Source: Propionibacteriaceae bacterium (lineage in GTDB: Bacteria; Actinomycetota; Actinomycetes; Propionibacteriales; Propionibacteriaceae). From it: DNA of 7,363 nucleotides. The notes under the pieces are model-generated. The model did no database searches, had not been told where the DNA came from, and saw only the letters and a program-made list of their open reading frames with translations. The position numbers and the translations under genes are program-made. Below are positions 4,527-7,363 of this stretch, in pieces. The stretch is from assembly GCA_003153855.1 (NCBI GenBank), contig PMBM01000029.1:8610-15972 (forward strand). The letters are read 5' to 3'. Each line of letters opens with the position of its first letter. Position 1 is the first letter of the stretch.

Positions 4527-6197
4527 TCACAGCACCAGTTCGGGGCGGGGAGAAGCCGCGCGCCCGAGCGCGCGGTGGACCTGGGTGGACGGTGCCTCGT
4601 CGAGGGCCTGCCGCACGATGTTTCGGCCGGCGTTCTTCGCCTGGTACATCGCAACGTCCGCGGCGTGGAACAGCTCGTCCATCGTCGTGCCCGACTTCGG
4701 GTAGGCGGCCACACCGCCGCTGAGCGTGCAGCTGAAGGTCCAGGACTCGAAGTCGATCGTGTCCTGAGCGCATCTCAGGCGCAGGTCGTCGGCAATGATC
4801 AGCCCGGTCGTGGCGTCGGCGCCGGGTAGGGCGACGAAGAACTCCTCCCCGCCCCAACGGGCCACCAGCGCGGCGGCAGGAGCCCTTTGCTGGATCCGGT
4901 GCGCGATGGCGACCAGTACCGCATCCCCGGCGAGGTGACCGTAGTCGTCGTTGAAGGACTTGAAGTTGTCGATGTCGAACAGGGCGACCGCAAGCGTCCC
5001 CCCGGCGGCTTCGGCGGCGGCGAGCATGGCTGCGAAGTGCTCGAGCAGGTGCCTCCTGTTGTGCAGCCCGGTCAACGTGTCCCGACTGGCCTGCTCCACC
5101 ACGTTCGCGCGGAGCAGGTCGATGGTCTCAACCTGCCGGACGAGCTGGGTGTGCGCGGCCGCGAGGCGCCGAGCCAAGGCATTGGCCTCGGTGACGTCCC
5201 GCGCGACGTACACCTCACCCAGCGCCCGACGGTGTCGATCGACGAGCGACGAGGAACGCACCTCGTACTCGGTCCGTCCACCTGGGAACTCCACCACGAA
5301 CTCACTCTGACGGCTGTCGTTGGAGGCGATCATCTTGTCGAACAGCTCGCGGGCAGCCGCACCGATCGGCCTGGCGGGCGCCCAGGGGTTCATGGACCGC
5401 AGCAGCTCGCTCGCCGCGAAGTTGAGGTCGAGGACCCGGCCTCCGGGGCTGACGACGACGACCGCGTCACCGATCTGGTCAACGATCAGGGCCCGAGCCA
5501 CGGGGCTGAACGCGAACAGGTCCTGGCGGAAGATCGCGTACCACATGACCGTGCCCGTCACGGCGAAGCCGAGGGGCGTCGGGTCGGCCCGGTCGCCCAG
5601 CTTGCCGGCGAGGAAGACGATGTTGAGCGCGAACGGGACCAGGGCGCCAACCAGCACGGCCAGCCGTTGACCCCGGAACGCCGGTGGAGCCTTCCACCAG
5701 CTCCAAGCGATCAGAGAGATGCCGATGAGAACCATGACGTAGCCGTACCCACTGTCCAGCCAGAAGACCGGGCCGTACGTCCACCCGGCCGATCCCGTCA
5801 AGTGCGCAGCACCCACCCCGCGGTACACCAGCAGGTGCCAGGGGTTCGTCACTCCAGCCATCGTGATCAGGACCGGCTCCACCAGGACGGCTATCCGCAG
5901 CCAGCGTCGCGGGACCCACTGCGGGCGGGCGAAGCTGAGCCCGAGACACATGAACGCCGGGGTCAGGATGCTAGGCCCAGGAAAGGTCAGCAACGTGGCG
6001 ATCGCCTTGATGGTCTCGTTCGTCGAACCCACCACCACAGCAAGGGCGATCGACCACCAGCACCCCCCCACCATGACGAAGGTCAGGGACGCGGCGAGAG
6101 CCCAGTTCTGGGCCCGCCGCCGCCAGGAGACGGCGGCGATCGCTGCACACATGACTGCAGCCGCCGCATTGGCGATCACGACCGGATCAAATATCAC
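4527..6197 (-). CDS. Membrane-bound diguanylate cyclase (7TM-PAS-GGDEF)
   Basis: A 556-residue inner-membrane protein predicted to make c-di-GMP from two GTP. Seven hydrophobic segments (about 5-24, 34-54, 65-89, 101-118, 150-168, 178-198, 207-223) match the seven-helix input region found at the N-terminus of many histidine kinases (HisKA_7TM type, PF16927 from memory). That region runs into the typical DLFAFSPVARALIVDQIGD (226-244). A PAS-like domain follows (about 235-335, VVVVSPGGRVLDLN), then a probable coiled coil (336-370). The GGDEF domain spans about 371-530: DTLTGLHNRR, metal-binding D408 (FDID), N416, HLAGD (421-425) and GGEEF (449-453). The I-site position before GGEEF reads P-A-A-A rather than RxxD, so product inhibition by the usual route is not expected. 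A 27-residue tail has no motif. The GTG start overlaps the upstream gene's stop (GTGA), with a weak TAGG ribosome site. The ligand sensed is unknown. Confidence 0.92.
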   Translation of the reverse strand: MIFDPVVIANAAAAVMCAAIAAVSWRRRAQNWALAASLTFVMVGGCWWSIALAVVVGSTNETIKAIATLLTFPGPSILTPAFMCLGLSFARPQWVPRRWLRIAVLVEPVLITMAGVTNPWHLLVYRGVGAAHLTGSAGWTYGPVFWLDSGYGYVMVLIGISLIAWSWWKAPPAFRGQRLAVLVGALVPFALNIVFLAGKLGDRADPTPLGFAVTGTVMWYAIFRQDLFAFSPVARALIVDQIGDAVVVVSPGGRVLDLNFAASELLRSMNPWAPARPIGAAARELFDKMIASNDSRQSEFVVEFPGGRTEYEVRSSSLVDRHRRALGEVYVARDVTEANALARRLAAAHTQLVRQVETIDLLRANVVEQASRDTLTGLHNRRHLLEHFAAMLAAAEAAGGTLAVALFDIDNFKSFNDDYGHLAGDAVLVAIAHRIQQRAPAAALVARWGGEEFFVALPGADATTGLIIADDLRLRCAQDTIDFESWTFSCTLSGGVAAYPKSGTTMDELFHAADVAMYQAKNAGRNIVRQALDEAPSTQVHRALGRAASPRPELVL

Positions 6198-7363
6198 GGT
6201 GTGCCTACGTTCGGGCGGACCGCACCATGAACGTCGCCGGCACGATAGACCAGTCCTGGCGCGCGCAACATTCTGAGGGGGACCGATACCGGGGACGGCG
6301 GGCTGGTGATGTCGGTGGAACGGTCGAGCTCGGGCCGGTTGCTCAGCCAGTGGTCGAAGTCGACGGCAGGGACGGGCCTGGACATGAAGTAGCCCTGGGC
6401 CTGGTCGCAGCCCAGGCGCCTGAGCTCGGTGAAGACGATGCCGGTCTCCACACCCTCGGCGACTATGCGCAGATTGAGGCTGTGCGCCAGAGCGATGGTG
6501 GAGGCGACCAGGGCGGCGGCGCGGGAGTCGTCGGCCATCGGGAAGACGAAGGAGCGGTCGAGCTTCAGCTCGTCGATGGGCAGGTCGAGCAGGTAGCTCA
6601 AGGAGCTGTAGCCGGTCCCGTAGTCGTCGACCGAGATCTGGATGCCGCTGTCTCGCAGCCGGGCCAGGATCGACCGGGCCCGGTCGCGGTCGGCCATCAA
6701 GAACTCTTCGGTGATCTCCAGCTGCAGCCCGGACGGCGGGACGCCCCGGGCGGCGAGCATGGCGTTGACCTGCTCCGGCAGGTTGTCGTCGACCAGGGAG
6801 CTTGCAGAGAGGTTGACCGCGACGGTGAGATGTCGGCCCTGTCGATGCCAGCCGGCGACCTGGTCCAAGGCCAGAGCGAGCACCGCACGGGTCAGCGAGG
6901 GCATGAGCCCGGAATCCTCAACCAGGCTGAGGAAGGCGTCGGGGTAGAGGAGCCCACGCGTGGGATGCTCCCAGCGCACCAAAGCCTCAACACTGTGGAC
7001 TTCGCTGGTGTCGAGGTCGATCTTGGGCTGGTAGTACACGACGAGCTGATCGGTGACCAGCGCCGTACGTAGCTCCTCGACCGTCTGCAGCCGGCTGGCG
7101 TCGTCGGCGTCATCGGCTCTGGAGTAGACGTGATGGCCCAGCAAGGTCGACTTGGCCTTGTACATGGCCATGTCGGCCTTGTTCAGCAAGGTGTTCAGGT
7201 CCGGGCCGTCGTCGGGGAACAAGGCGATACCGATGCTGACGGACGAGTGCAGAGCGATGTTCTGCAGGGCGAATGGCTCGTCCAGGGCCGCCTGCAACCT
7301 GACGGCGCCGTCCACCGCCTCGTCGCGGCCCGCATCATCGATCAGGACCGCGAACTCGTCGCT
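6194..7363 (-). CDS. GGDEF-EAL protein, N-terminus outside the window
   Basis: 389 C-terminal residues of a larger c-di-GMP protein; the start lies beyond the right edge. The visible part opens inside the GGDEF domain at SDEFAVLIDDAG, so the signature is xSDEF: the second Gly is Ser (AGC, 7361-7363), which is unusual and may lower cyclase activity. The rest of the GGDEF domain looks normal (VSIGIALFPDDG, then ADMAMYKAK). The EAL domain begins about 90 visible residues in: EAL codons at about 6980-6988, AVNLSAS, LEITEE, VDDYGTGYSSL, ELKLDRSF, VAEGVET and QAQGYFMSRP are all present. It is therefore predicted to be an active phosphodiesterase with a possibly regulatory GGDEF. About 50 Pro- and Arg-containing residues after the EAL domain match nothing I know. 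Its stop overlaps the start of the membrane cyclase gene, so the two share an operon with this gene first. Confidence 0.93.
   Translation of the reverse strand, partial: SDEFAVLIDDAGRDEAVDGAVRLQAALDEPFALQNIALHSSVSIGIALFPDDGPDLNTLLNKADMAMYKAKSTLLGHHVYSRADDADDASRLQTVEELRTALVTDQLVVYYQPKIDLDTSEVHSVEALVRWEHPTRGLLYPDAFLSLVEDSGLMPSLTRAVLALALDQVAGWHRQGRHLTVAVNLSASSLVDDNLPEQVNAMLAARGVPPSGLQLEITEEFLMADRDRARSILARLRDSGIQISVDDYGTGYSSLSYLLDLPIDELKLDRSFVFPMADDSRAAALVASTIALAHSLNLRIVAEGVETGIVFTELRRLGCDQAQGYFMSRPVPAVDFDHWLSNRPELDRSTDITSPPSPVSVPLRMLRAPGLVYRAGDVHGAVRPNVGTP

Noticed and set aside
4887..6230. 447-codon plus-strand open frame opposite the diguanylate cyclase gene
   Set aside because: Antisense shadow; the minus strand carries clear GGDEF, PAS and membrane features over the same bases.
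6227..7072. 281-codon plus-strand open frame opposite the GGDEF-EAL gene
   Set aside because: Antisense shadow of conserved EAL motifs.
1..7363. CRISPR array, tRNA or rRNA gene, insertion sequence or phage attachment site
   Set aside because: No regularly spaced repeats, cloverleaf, transposase, or terminal inverted repeats were seen on reading both strands.

Overview
The window is 7.4 kb of high-GC DNA. By eye the EAL and GGDEF genes run about 65-70% G+C, with strong G/C preference at third codon positions, GTG and possibly TTG starts, and hairpins without T-tracts after the genes. Together with the protein types this suggests an actinobacterium, but the sequence does not fix a genus.

Left part (1-2576). 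This part looks accessory. A GNAT-type acetyltransferase-like gene (minus, about 57% G+C over the lines counted) and a small zinc-ribbon protein (minus, DUF6487-like) lie apart from each other. They are followed by about 490 bp without a convincing gene that contains a perfect 26-bp palindrome. A plus-strand zinc-independent quinone-oxidoreductase-type MDR enzyme (1653-2576) comes next. Nothing links these three genes functionally.

Right part (2577-7363). This is a cyclic di-GMP cluster of two convergent transcription units. The plus unit is a 39-codon small ORF whose stop overlaps (ATGA) the start of a receiver-EAL phosphodiesterase. The EAL catalytic residues are intact, but the receiver's phospho-acceptor Asp is Ala. 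The minus unit is a GGDEF-EAL protein, cut by the window edge, whose stop overlaps (GTGA) the start of a seven-helix membrane/PAS/GGDEF diguanylate cyclase. That cyclase has an intact GGEEF and no RxxD inhibitory site. Hairpins fill the 268 bp between the convergent stops.

As inferred from motifs, the cluster encodes one clear synthase, one clear hydrolase and one protein with an intact EAL but a non-canonical GGDEF (xSDEF). This is a plausible local c-di-GMP control module. All the large proteins belong to known families. The less usual elements are the degenerate receiver, the translationally coupled small ORF and the orphan palindrome.
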